Of a DNA stretch of 64,000 bases, positions 1 to 8,562 are shown piece after piece. Position 1 is the first letter of the stretch; every line of letters begins with the position of its first letter. The translations under genes were made by a program, and so were the position numbers. The DNA is from CAVVUC01 sp963751395 (GTDB lineage: Bacteria; Verrucomicrobiota; Verrucomicrobiia; Chthoniobacterales; Chthoniobacteraceae). The notes beneath the pieces are model-generated. The model ran no database searches and was not told the origin of the DNA. It saw nothing but the letters and a program-made list of their open reading frames with translations. The stretch is taken from positions 1,240,001 to 1,304,000 of the forward strand of contig CAVVUC010000001.1 of assembly GCA_963751395.1 (NCBI GenBank). Direction: 5' to 3'.

Positions 1-3000
1 CCCGTAGGATTGGCCATCGTGGCATACGGACCGCCGGGAGAGGTGCCGCGTTTCACGTAGTAACCCGCAGCCCCGGAGACAGCCGTCCAGGTCAAGGCAG
101 TCTGGCCATTGCCGGCCGTGGCGGTAACACCCGTAGGGGTTCCCGGGACCTGATAGTTGAAAGCCGTGATATTGTCGAAGGTGGAGGTGTTCAATGCCGA
201 GTTGTCTAGCGCGGTCACGGCCAAACCCTGATAGGCGCTGCTCGCCATGTTGATCGTTTGCGCGGTTCCGAGCTGCGTCCACGTGGAGCCATTCGAGCTG
301 TAATAGGCGCTGAAGCTGTTGCTGCTGCCTCGAACCAGTCTTAGATAGACAGGTGCCGTGCCGCTGGTAGTGGCCTTGCTTTTTGCCGTCCCGTTGGTGC
401 TGCTTCGGTATTCAAATTTGATGCCCGCGGAGGGAGTGACGCAGATTAGCGCATATCTTGACCCGGCCGCCATCGATTCCCTGAACATCACACCGGCCTT
501 CGCGGACGTGTTGGTATTCTGCACGTCAACAACCCTTGCGGAAATCGTGCCCGTGGTAGAGACCGCCTTGTAGCAGTAGTTGAATGCGTCACTGTTATTC
601 CAGATATCCGCTCCGGAACCACGCACGGTGAATCCGCCATTGGCGTAATCCGCATTTCCGGCATAGCCCACGCTGCCAATATTCTGGTCTGTCCACCCAG
701 TGGGAATCGGCATCGTGTTGGATGTGGCACCGGCTTCACCGCTGTTTCCGCTCTCGCCCACGGCATTGAGCGCCGACACGACATAATAATAGGTGGTCCG
801 GTGGGAAACCGTCAGATCGAGGAACGAATTTGTCGAGGTTGTCGCGATGGTGATATAGGGGCCGCCGCTGGTTGTCGCCCGCTTGACATTGTAACCGGTG
901 GCCTGGCTCGCGGTATTCCAGATCAGATGGATGCCGCCGAGCAACTGGGTGGCCGTCAGGCCGGACGGAGTCACCGGCGCGCCAAACCCCGTGATGCCCA
1001 CATTGTCGAAGACGGACGTATTCAACGCGGCATTGTTGGCAGCCGAAACCGCCATTCCCACAAGCACATCGTTGGAAAGGGGAACAGAAACCGTCGTTCC
1101 CAACTGTGTCCAGGTGGAACCGTTGGAGCTGTAGTATCCGCTGAAGTTCGTGCCGTTGCGAACCAGCTTCACCCACTTAGGAAGCCCGCTTCCCGTCCAG
1201 CCGGAATCGGCAGTCGATGCGCCACTCGCGGTTCGGTAGGTAAGGTCAACGGAACCGCCCGGATTCACCTGAATCGAAACCTGAACGGAATTCGATTGGG
1301 TGGAATCGCGGAACATCAAGGCTGCTTTCGCATAAGTGGAGGTATTCTGGACGCTGTTGACGCGGGCGATAATGACTCCGTCGCCGGAAACAGTTTGATA
1401 GCAGTAGTTGAATCCGTCACTGGTTCCCCAAATATCGGAGCCGGAGCCCTTGATCGAGAAAGTTCCCGAAGTGTATGTGGCTCCTCCTGCAAACCCGAGT
1501 GTTCCGATATCCTGATCGATCCATCCCTTTGGCAGCAGCAACTGGCTCGGCGTGGCACTTACTTCCGCCGAACTTGTGCTTTCGCCGGACTGGTTGACCC
1601 CCGTGATCACATAATAGCAGGCGGTTCCGTTCAGTGCCGTCCCGTCGGTGTATGTCGTTGAGGACGTCGAGCCGACCGTAGTGTACGGGCCTCCGCTGAC
1701 AGTGGCCCGTTTGATGTTGTAACTCGTGGCATAGGCCACATCATTCCACACAAGACCGGCACTTGCATTCCCCGCAGTGGCAATAACACCTTCGGGAGCA
1801 AGCGGGACCGGTGTGGGCAGGCCCGGAGCGGAAATGGAATCGAACGTCGAGATGTTCAACGCGCTGGAGTTGTTTGAAGAAACAGCCAGCCCCACGTAGA
1901 TGGTTGCAGCCATGACACTGCCAACGGGGCTCCCGACCTGGCTCCATCTGTTGCCATCCGGGGAGTAATAGCCGGTAAAGTTTGTTCCTGAACGAACCAG
2001 CTTCAGCCAGGCCGGTGGAAATGGTCCGCTGACCATCGTTCCTGTGGTCGCCGCAGCGGTCGTGACACGACTTGCCAGTTGGATGCCTTGCATCGGAGTA
2101 ACAGCAACCGTTACTTCGGCGGAATTTGCCGCGAGGGTTTCCCGCATCATGACTCCGGACTTTGTCCATGTGGCGGTTTTCTCCTGGGACGCCACCCTTG
2201 CGATGATTGTGCCGTCTCCAGTCATCGGCAGATAGGTGAAATGACAACTGTCCGCACTGTTCCAAATGTCGTTTCCTGCGGAAGCAATCATCAATTGCGA
2301 GCCAACGCTGCCTGAATTGCCGGTGATGCCAACCGACCCAATGTCCTGATGCGACCAGGGAGCTGGCAATGCCGTGGGAGGCGTTGACGAGGAGGGCGCG
2401 GAGTGCGTCCCTGCGCCGATGGCATTCGAGCCGGATACAACATAGTAATAGGTTGTCCCGGCAGTTACCGCAGAGTCGGTGTAAGTAGTGGCTGTTCCCG
2501 TCGTTGCCAGACCCGTGTATGGCCCGCCCTTGGTTGTCGAGCGCTTCAGGGTGTGGCTCGTGGCGGTGGGAGCGGCACTCCAGCTCAGGCCGATGCTGCT
2601 GTTGGTGCAGCGGGCGTATAATCGGGTAGGCGGAGGCGGCACCGTCGATGTCGCCGGAGCATATAGCTGGCTGCGAGGAATGGTCTGCCTGGCCATGGAC
2701 GGGCTGGACCACGCCAGGTTCGCCACTCCGCTGCCCGAGACACAATAGTATTCCATCCGGATGTCGGTCGCCTGATTTGCAGTAAGCGGGATTGTCCCGC
2801 TTGTCTCGGTCGCTCCCTGGTTCACCCAGTTATCGACAACCAACTGGTTGTTCACCCAAAGCCTGACTCCATCGGATGTTGTCGTGTAAAAGGTATAAAG
2901 CTCCGAGTTCTGCGGCATCACCTTGCCGGTCCATCGCGCGCTGAAGCCCGCATATCCAATCGCGGGATCAGGCGTTCCGGTGGCCGCCCAGTTGAAATCA

Positions 3001-4514
3001 ACCGTGGGATCAATCCGCGATTCGGTAATTCCCGTCAAATCCGGGTTGTCGTAGTAAGTCGCTGCGAGACCATTGCCCGTCGCGACATCCCGCCAAATGA
3101 AGGAAGCCAGCGATCCGCCTGCCATCGGATAGGAAACCCAGCGTCCGTTATCCTGAATCGAAACAGTAATGGCCGAACTGCCGTCATTGAGCACCACCAG
3201 CACCTTGCTGCCATCGGGATTCTGGTAGGCAATCGTCCTGGGCATTCCGTCCGGCGAGGTGTCGGAATAGATCCGGTATGCTCCCTTGCGGATGAATTTG
3301 CTGAAGTGCCCCGTCTCGTAGTATTCCCCGAAAAGCTCGTAGCTTTTCCCATCGGCCGCCACGCGCACAAAGGGCCGGTCGCCGCTGAGGGTCGTCGAAG
3401 ACAGGGCAAGCTGCCAGAGCAATGTGCAGCGCGAGTAGTTCCAACCCGGAATCATGAAGAGATTCTTCACATGCCACTGGAGGGAACCGCCAAATCCATC
3501 GCCGGGATAACTGCCGGTTTGCTCGGTGAAGTAAAGGTTCTTGTCGGGATGCGCGGTCTTTACAAACCCCATGTTGTTGGGATCACCGGCGTACGCGTGA
3601 AACGCCGAACCGTCGATCCACTGCCGCGCGTCGGGGTCGTCCAGGACCGTGATCGGATAGGTGTATTCGTCGAAGTTGTGGTCCCAGCAAATGATTCGCG
3701 TGGAGAAGCCCGCGCTCCTGACCGCCGGCCCGAGTTGCAGGGCGAAGGCGATTTGATCCGTCGCATCCATGCGCATTCCCTGATAACTGTAAGGCTCGAA
3801 ATGCGGCTCGTTCTGCATCGTCACCGCGCTGATTCCGAGGCCGTTGTCACGCCACGCCTGAATCCATTTCACGAAGTAGTTCGCATACGCGCCGTAATAC
3901 TGCGACAGCAGCCTGCCATAACCCATCGCGCCGGAATCCTTCATCCAGTAGGGAGCGCTCCAGGGCGTGCCCATCAGCGTCAACTCGGGATTCAACTCCT
4001 TCGCCCGCTGCATCATGGGAACCTTCCAATCCAGATCCCCGGCAATGGAGAAGTTGGCCAGGGTTGGATCCGTCTGGCCGCGCGGCATGTCGTCATAGGT
4101 CATTTCGGCACCGGAGGCGGATTCCGTCCGCATCGGCACGCGGATCATGTTCATCCCGATGCCGCTGCTTCTGGAAAACAACAGGCGCATGATTTCATCC
4201 CGAACCGCCGGGTCGGCCTTCCAGATCGCATCGTCCGTGATCGAAGCGCCGAATCCGTCGATCTGCTGAAACTGCTGCGTTTCGTCCACGACCGCGTTGA
4301 ATGTTGCGGCAGGCTGCGAGGTGCTCCAGGCGAGGTCCGCCTGCCGGGCCAGCTTTTTGGAGGCGTCGTACGTGGTAAGCCAGACCTGCACGGTGCTTGG
4401 GACCGGAACTGTCGGCGGCGGTTCCGGGTCAACGACCTGGCCCCTGGCCGTGCAGACAAGCATGACGCAGAAAAGTGCCGCCAGCAGCAGGTTGTCGAAT
4501 CTTTGAGTGATCAT
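1..4514 (-). CDS. Secreted GH30-family glycosidase with PA14 and repeated FN3/DUF1349-like modules (3' end outside window)
   Basis: The frame is open from the ATG at 4514 to the window edge (about 1504 residues seen, no stop). It begins with a signal peptide (MITQRFDN, then a hydrophobic run ending near CTARGQ). Residues ~60-470 resemble glycoside hydrolase family 30: QIDGFGASITD near the start, the acid/base glutamate E236 in TMQNEPHF and the nucleophile E331 in YFTEQTG, about 95 residues apart as in the family. A PA14-like domain follows (~480-615, TTSDGVRLWVNNQLV), then fibronectin type III domains (~630-710, ~900-985, ~1180-1265, and one cut by the edge) alternating with three ~180-residue DUF1349-like jelly-roll units (~715-895, ~990-1170, ~1270-1450). 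GH30 enzymes cleave beta-linked glycans extracellularly; the exact substrate is not readable here. The accessory modules suggest carbohydrate or surface binding. It is transcribed divergently from the PEP-CTERM gene at 4834. Confidence 0.88.
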   Translation of the reverse strand, partial: MITQRFDNLLLAALFCVMLVCTARGQVVDPEPPPTVPVPSTVQVWLTTYDASKKLARQADLAWSTSQPAATFNAVVDETQQFQQIDGFGASITDDAIWKADPAVRDEIMRLLFSRSSGIGMNMIRVPMRTESASGAEMTYDDMPRGQTDPTLANFSIAGDLDWKVPMMQRAKELNPELTLMGTPWSAPYWMKDSGAMGYGRLLSQYYGAYANYFVKWIQAWRDNGLGISAVTMQNEPHFEPYSYQGMRMDATDQIAFALQLGPAVRSAGFSTRIICWDHNFDEYTYPITVLDDPDARQWIDGSAFHAYAGDPNNMGFVKTAHPDKNLYFTEQTGSYPGDGFGGSLQWHVKNLFMIPGWNYSRCTLLWQLALSSTTLSGDRPFVRVAADGKSYELFGEYYETGHFSKFIRKGAYRIYSDTSPDGMPRTIAYQNPDGSKVLVVLNDGSSAITVSIQDNGRWVSYPMAGGSLASFIWRDVATGNGLAATYYDNPDLTGITESRIDPTVDFNWAATGTPDPAIGYAGFSARWTGKVMPQNSELYTFYTTTSDGVRLWVNNQLVVDNWVNQGATETSGTIPLTANQATDIRMEYYCVSGSGVANLAWSSPSMARQTIPRSQLYAPATSTVPPPPTRLYARCTNSSIGLSWSAAPTATSHTLKRSTTKGGPYTGLATTGTATTYTDSAVTAGTTYYYVVSGSNAIGAGTHSAPSSSTPPTALPAPWSHQDIGSVGITGNSGSVGSQLMIASAGNDIWNSADSCHFTYLPMTGDGTIIARVASQEKTATWTKSGVMMRETLAANSAEVTVAVTPMQGIQLASRVTTAAATTGTMVSGPFPPAWLKLVRSGTNFTGYYSPDGNRWSQVGSPVGSVMAATIYVGLAVSSNNSSALNISTFDSISAPGLPTPVPLAPEGVIATAGNASAGLVWNDVAYATSYNIKRATVSGGPYTTVGSTSSTTYTDGTALNGTACYYVITGVNQSGESTSSAEVSATPSQLLLPKGWIDQDIGTLGFAGGATYTSGTFSIKGSGSDIWGTSDGFNYCYQTVSGDGVIIARVNSVQNTSTYAKAALMFRDSTQSNSVQVSIQVNPGGSVDLTYRTASGASTADSGWTGSGLPKWVKLVRNGTNFSGYYSSNGSTWTQLGTTVSVPLSNDVLVGMAVSAANNAALNTSVFDNVGITGFGAPVTPSGLTATQLLGGIHLIWNTASQATGYNVKRATTSGGPYITIATTSTNSFLDLTVSHRTTYYYVVSALNAVGESGNSGEAGATSNTMPIPTGWTDQNIGSVGYAGNADYANGGFTVRGSGADIWNNSDAFNYCYKAVSTTGTISARVVDVQNTNTSAKAGVMFRESMAAGSRYALICVTPSAGIKFEYRSSTNGTAKSKATTSGTAPVYLRLVRGSSNSFSAYYSSNGSTWTQLGTAQTINMASSAYQGLAVTALDNSALNTSTFDNITAFNYQVPGTPTGVTATAGNGQTALTWTAVSGAAGYYVKRGTSPGGPYATMANPT

Positions 4515-4833
4515 CGGGAGCGGATGGGGTGCTGTTTACAGGAAGTATTGTGCCACAGGGAGGCCGACGATCCCACCGGATTCTTGATCCGGGCGGAGCC
4601 CCATTAAGAGGGGCGGTGGCATCCCTCGAACGGGTAGTGACAGGAAGCGATGGGGAGGGCGTGCCGGATTCGGATTTGTCCAAAATTCGTCGGCCACGCT
4701 GGCAAAAATCCCTGCCGACAAATGCCTGCGGCAATTTCAAACAACGTCCGTCATACTACCCATAAGAGGGATGCAGGCTGCCTCGAAATCTGTGATCGTT
4801 TGCCAACCTCGGATCATTAAACGCCTTCGCCAA
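4515..4833. other. Divergent intergenic region between GH30 and PEP-CTERM genes
   Basis: This 319-bp gap must hold promoters for both flanking genes. It contains short inverted repeats of REP type, for example around 4582-4604 and 4674-4725. The segment 4744-4814 is homologous to 8459-8529 upstream of the next PEP-CTERM gene. No convincing gene was seen; ATG and similar codons here do not open a plausible signal peptide. Confidence 0.5.
4744..4814 (+). promoter_or_regulatory. Conserved leader/promoter region, copy 1
   Basis: This 71-bp stretch aligns without gaps to 8459-8529 upstream of the second PEP-CTERM gene. The match starts with ACGTCC, includes AGGGATG and ends with CCAACCTCGGA. Both copies lie shortly upstream of their genes, so the similarity may mark a duplicated promoter or untranslated leader. 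No perfect -35/-10 pair is evident. Confidence 0.4.
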
Positions 4834-7800
4834 ATGCAAAACCGACTCCTGAAGTCTTTGAAAAAAGCGGTCATCCTTAGCGGAATCGTCGGTCTCGGAC
4901 TTCTCTCCGGAACGTCCCGCCTCCACGCCCAAGCCACGTGGACCAGCCAAACCACCGGTGGCGACTGGGCCACAGCTGGCAATTGGACCGGAACGGCTCC
5001 GGCGAACGACGGCACCACTGCCTTGACCTTCGATACGGCGACCGCCAACCGCGTTTACACCAATACGCTGACGAACTTCACCGCCAGTTCGATCACGGTG
5101 AGCGCTAACAGCAAGGACAACAACGTCACCGGTAACCAGATCAACCTCGGAGGAACTTTCACAGTCAACACCGGAAATTGGCAGACCTTCGGCATTGCCA
5201 TGAGTTTGGCTGCGGTCCGGACTTTTGCGATCAACAACGGACAACTCACCCTCTCCGGAGACCTGACCGGTGCCAGTGGTGGAATCAGTAAATCGGGCGG
5301 TGGCAAGCTCATTATCAGCGGCAGCAACTCAATCGGCGCAGCGGAGCGACTGCTCATTAGTAGCGCCAGCACAGTGGAGCTTACTAGCACTAACGCTCTC
5401 GGTGCAGCGGCAACGGGCACTGGGACGGTATCGGGCCAGAATGGCAACGGTTACATCACCTTTGCCAACAGCGTCGCGGCGGAGCTCTCGCTAAAAAGCG
5501 ATACCGCGATTAACAGTTACGGGCTCAATGCTGGAAGCAGCTCTACGGGCGGCACGGTGACGCTCGGCCGCGCAACATCCGGTGCCGGCTACGTGCAAAA
5601 CTTCGCCTTCGCCAGCATCGGTTCACGCACCATGACTTTCAATCAAGGCTCGAATGTATCATCCGGATACATGACAGCCAACATAGGGAATGTGGGTCTT
5701 TCTGCTGGCAACAACGACCGTGTCGTAACCTTCAACGGAAGCGCCGCCATCTCCCTCGGAGATGTCGCCACCACCGCTAACGCCGGCAACAACCGCCGCC
5801 TGGGACTTGCCGGAACCAATGCCAACAATGCGGTTACCGGGGTTATCTCGAATTTGGCTGCCGGCGTGACAGGTACAAGCCTGCTGTCGCTCATTAAGTC
5901 GGACTCAAGCACCTGGACGCTCACCGGAGCCAACACCTACACCGGTATCACCACAATCGCCGGCGGCACCTTGCAACTGGGCAATGGCGGCGCGACCGGC
6001 ACGCTGAATCCGGCCAGCGCGATTCAGAACGGTGGCACACTGGCCTTCAACCGCACTGGCACCATCACCCAAGGGACAGATTTTGCCGGAACCATCAGTG
6101 CTTATGCCACTGATTATTCAACGAATGCGGCAGGTGTGGCGCTGGGTACCCCCGTTCTCGGCAAGCTGGTGAAATCCGCCAGCGGCAATCTCATCCTCAA
6201 TGGTTCCAATACCTTGGCCGCATCCGACTCCTTCACGTTTTCCGGAGCCAGCTCCGGCACCGTGACACTCAAGAACACCGCCGCCCTCGGAGCGGCCGGC
6301 AACACCGTTCGCTTTTCCGGCGGCGGTTCGGGCAATGTGGACATTCAGAGCGACACGTTGAACGCCTACAACTTTGGCAGCGGCAGCTTCAACGGCGGGA
6401 CCATCACCCTCACCGGAACCACCGGTGCCACGACAGCCGGCTACACGCTCGGCACTCTGGATTTGAGCAGCGTCACAATGACCTTGAACCGCGGCGGGGC
6501 AGTTACCAGTGGAACCGCCTCCTTTACCGAACTCAAGATGACCGGCGGCAACGACAACAACCCGGTCACCCTGGCAGGCGATGCCACATGGATCGTGGGC
6601 TCCGCCTCCATCACGAGCACCGGCATTTCCAAGCGCCTGCAGCTCGATGGATCCAGCGCCGGCAACGTGATGGCCGGAGCGATTTCCGACACCAACAACG
6701 CAACGGCCGGAGCCAAGGTCAACCTCATCAAAGCCAACACGAGCACCTGGACATTGAACGGCACCAACACCTATACCGGCACAACGGCTGTCAACGGCGG
6801 AACTCTCAAGGCGGGCTCAACCCAAGCCTTCGGCAGCAACTCCGCCGTGACCATGGCCAACACATCCAGTGCCATCCTGGACCTGAACAACTACAGCAAC
6901 AGCATCGGCTCGCTGACCGGCGGCGGCGCAAGCGGCGGCAACGTGCTGCTCGGCTCCGGCACGCTGACGATTGGAGCCGACAACACCAGCCCCGCGGCCT
7001 ATGCGGGCGTGATTTCCGGCAGCGGCGGTGCGCTCATTAAGACAGGCTCGGGAACGCTGTCGCTCTCCGGCCAGAACACCTACTCCGGCGGGACGGTCGT
7101 AAGCAATGGGACCTTGAATTTGAATGCCGGCAACAGCGGCACGGGCGTGATCCGCGGCACGGTCAACGTCAACTCAGGCGCGACGCTGCTTTCCTCTGTT
7201 CACGATTCCTTCGGCTACAACAGCGGGGTGAAAGTGGACACGATCAACCTTGTCGGAGGCACCCTGACCCACAGTTCGAATGACACGCTGACGATCTCCA
7301 GCGCGACCGTGAACATGACCGGCGGACTCATGTCCGCGACAGGCGGCGGATCGAGTGCATTCGATCTCTACAACAACGGTTCCGGAGCGACCGCCATTAA
7401 CACACTCGCCAGCAGCGGCACGGCGACGATCTCCGGGAAACTCAACCTCCGCAACGGAGCCGGCGCGACAACCGTCTTCACGGTGGCGGATGGAGCGGCA
7501 GTGACCGACCTGCTGGTAAGCGGAGTCATTGCGGACGGCCCCACGGAGGGCACGGGGTCGAAGATTCAAAAGTCGGGCGCGGGCACGCTGCTTCTCGGCT
7601 CCAGCAACAGCTACAGCGGCGGGACGACGATCAAGAACGGAGTGCTTGTTGTCGGGAACGACAATGCCTTGAGCGGCGGGACGCTCACGCTGGACGGCGG
7701 CAGCCTGCAGTCCAACAACGATACGATTTCGCTCTCCAACCCGATCAGCGTCACCACCGTGGGTGGCACCGTTTCCGGGGATACGGATCTGAAGCTCACC

Positions 7801-8433
7801 GGCTCGGCAAGCGGTACGGGCACGCTCACGGTGAACATGAACAGCAGCAAGACGCTGACAGTGGCTCCGACCGTGCCGAACTCTTTTGGCGACGCCAACA
7901 CGACCATCAAAGTTACCCAGGGCACGCTGCTGCTCGGCGGGTCGAATGTCATCGGCAACAGCACGGCGATCAACCTGGCCGGCGGAACATTCAACACCGG
8001 CGGTAAAGACGAAACAGTGGGGGCGCTGACGCTGTCGGGGAGTTCGACCATCGATCTCGGCGGCGCTGGCAAAATGTATTTTGTTGATAGCTCAAGCCAG
8101 ACGTGGAGCGGTACGTTGAGCATTTTGAACTGGGCTGGCAATGTCAACGGAGCTGGCGCGAATCAGCTTTTCTTTGGCTCGTCCGCAGGCGCGCTTGGCA
8201 GCGGTTCCTATACGATCAACATTTACGGCAGCGGGGCGACGTTCCTCGGCACCGGAAGCCTTTTAACCACCGGCGAACTCGTCCCCGTTCCCGAACCTGC
8301 GACGATCATCGGCGCGTTTGTCTTTGTCGGCTTGATCGTCCTGCGCGAGCGCCGCCGGCTTGCCTGCCTTCTCGGAAGGAAGTGCCAGATGCAACCGATT
8401 CGCGTCCCTCTGTCCCGGAAAAACTCCCGCTGA
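4834..8433 (+). CDS. PEP-CTERM beta-strand-repeat surface protein 1
   Basis: Start ATG 4834 was chosen because it directly opens a signal peptide (MQNRLLKSLKKAVILSGIVG to LHAQA); the in-frame ATG at 4771 would add 21 unlikely residues. The 1199-residue protein is rich in Gly, Thr, Ser and Asn and carries many autotransporter-associated beta-strand repeats of the type GTLTLSGxNTYTGGT. These are predicted to stack as a parallel beta-helix passenger. The C terminus has a PEP-CTERM signal: VPVPEPATIIGA at ~1150, a hydrophobic segment, RERRR, then an unusual tail of about 25 residues. In known systems such proteins are cleaved and anchored by an exosortase; none is in this window. Residues ~291-448 are encoded by DNA identical to the next gene. 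The specific function is unknown. Confidence 0.9.
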   Translation: MQNRLLKSLKKAVILSGIVGLGLLSGTSRLHAQATWTSQTTGGDWATAGNWTGTAPANDGTTALTFDTATANRVYTNTLTNFTASSITVSANSKDNNVTGNQINLGGTFTVNTGNWQTFGIAMSLAAVRTFAINNGQLTLSGDLTGASGGISKSGGGKLIISGSNSIGAAERLLISSASTVELTSTNALGAAATGTGTVSGQNGNGYITFANSVAAELSLKSDTAINSYGLNAGSSSTGGTVTLGRATSGAGYVQNFAFASIGSRTMTFNQGSNVSSGYMTANIGNVGLSAGNNDRVVTFNGSAAISLGDVATTANAGNNRRLGLAGTNANNAVTGVISNLAAGVTGTSLLSLIKSDSSTWTLTGANTYTGITTIAGGTLQLGNGGATGTLNPASAIQNGGTLAFNRTGTITQGTDFAGTISAYATDYSTNAAGVALGTPVLGKLVKSASGNLILNGSNTLAASDSFTFSGASSGTVTLKNTAALGAAGNTVRFSGGGSGNVDIQSDTLNAYNFGSGSFNGGTITLTGTTGATTAGYTLGTLDLSSVTMTLNRGGAVTSGTASFTELKMTGGNDNNPVTLAGDATWIVGSASITSTGISKRLQLDGSSAGNVMAGAISDTNNATAGAKVNLIKANTSTWTLNGTNTYTGTTAVNGGTLKAGSTQAFGSNSAVTMANTSSAILDLNNYSNSIGSLTGGGASGGNVLLGSGTLTIGADNTSPAAYAGVISGSGGALIKTGSGTLSLSGQNTYSGGTVVSNGTLNLNAGNSGTGVIRGTVNVNSGATLLSSVHDSFGYNSGVKVDTINLVGGTLTHSSNDTLTISSATVNMTGGLMSATGGGSSAFDLYNNGSGATAINTLASSGTATISGKLNLRNGAGATTVFTVADGAAVTDLLVSGVIADGPTEGTGSKIQKSGAGTLLLGSSNSYSGGTTIKNGVLVVGNDNALSGGTLTLDGGSLQSNNDTISLSNPISVTTVGGTVSGDTDLKLTGSASGTGTLTVNMNSSKTLTVAPTVPNSFGDANTTIKVTQGTLLLGGSNVIGNSTAINLAGGTFNTGGKDETVGALTLSGSSTIDLGGAGKMYFVDSSSQTWSGTLSILNWAGNVNGAGANQLFFGSSAGALGSGSYTINIYGSGATFLGTGSLLTTGELVPVPEPATIIGAFVFVGLIVLRERRRLACLLGRKCQMQPIRVPLSRKNSR
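5705..6176. repeat. 472-bp block identical to 9454-9925
   Basis: By eye the stretch beginning GCTGGCAACAACGACCG and ending GGTGAAATC is base-for-base identical in the two neighbouring PEP-CTERM genes. Similarity continues at lower but high level to about 6900/10660. It lies in frame in both genes. Confidence 0.85.
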
Positions 8434-8458
8434 CCAATGCGCACGAGAGTGTCGAAGA

Positions 8459-8529
8459 ACGTCCACCGCATCAGCCGAACAAGGGATGGCGCATAGCTCA
8501 AGATTTGCGATACTCTCCCAACCTCGGAA
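8459..8529 (+). promoter_or_regulatory. Conserved leader/promoter region, copy 2
   Basis: Ungapped homologue of 4744-4814, located just downstream of the first PEP-CTERM gene and upstream of the second. The 3' half is best conserved (TTTGCGAT region and CCAACCTCGGA). It probably came along when the gene was duplicated, and may hold the promoter. Confidence 0.4.
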
Positions 8530-8562
8530 AAACAACACCACCGCCAACCCCAAAATCCGCCC

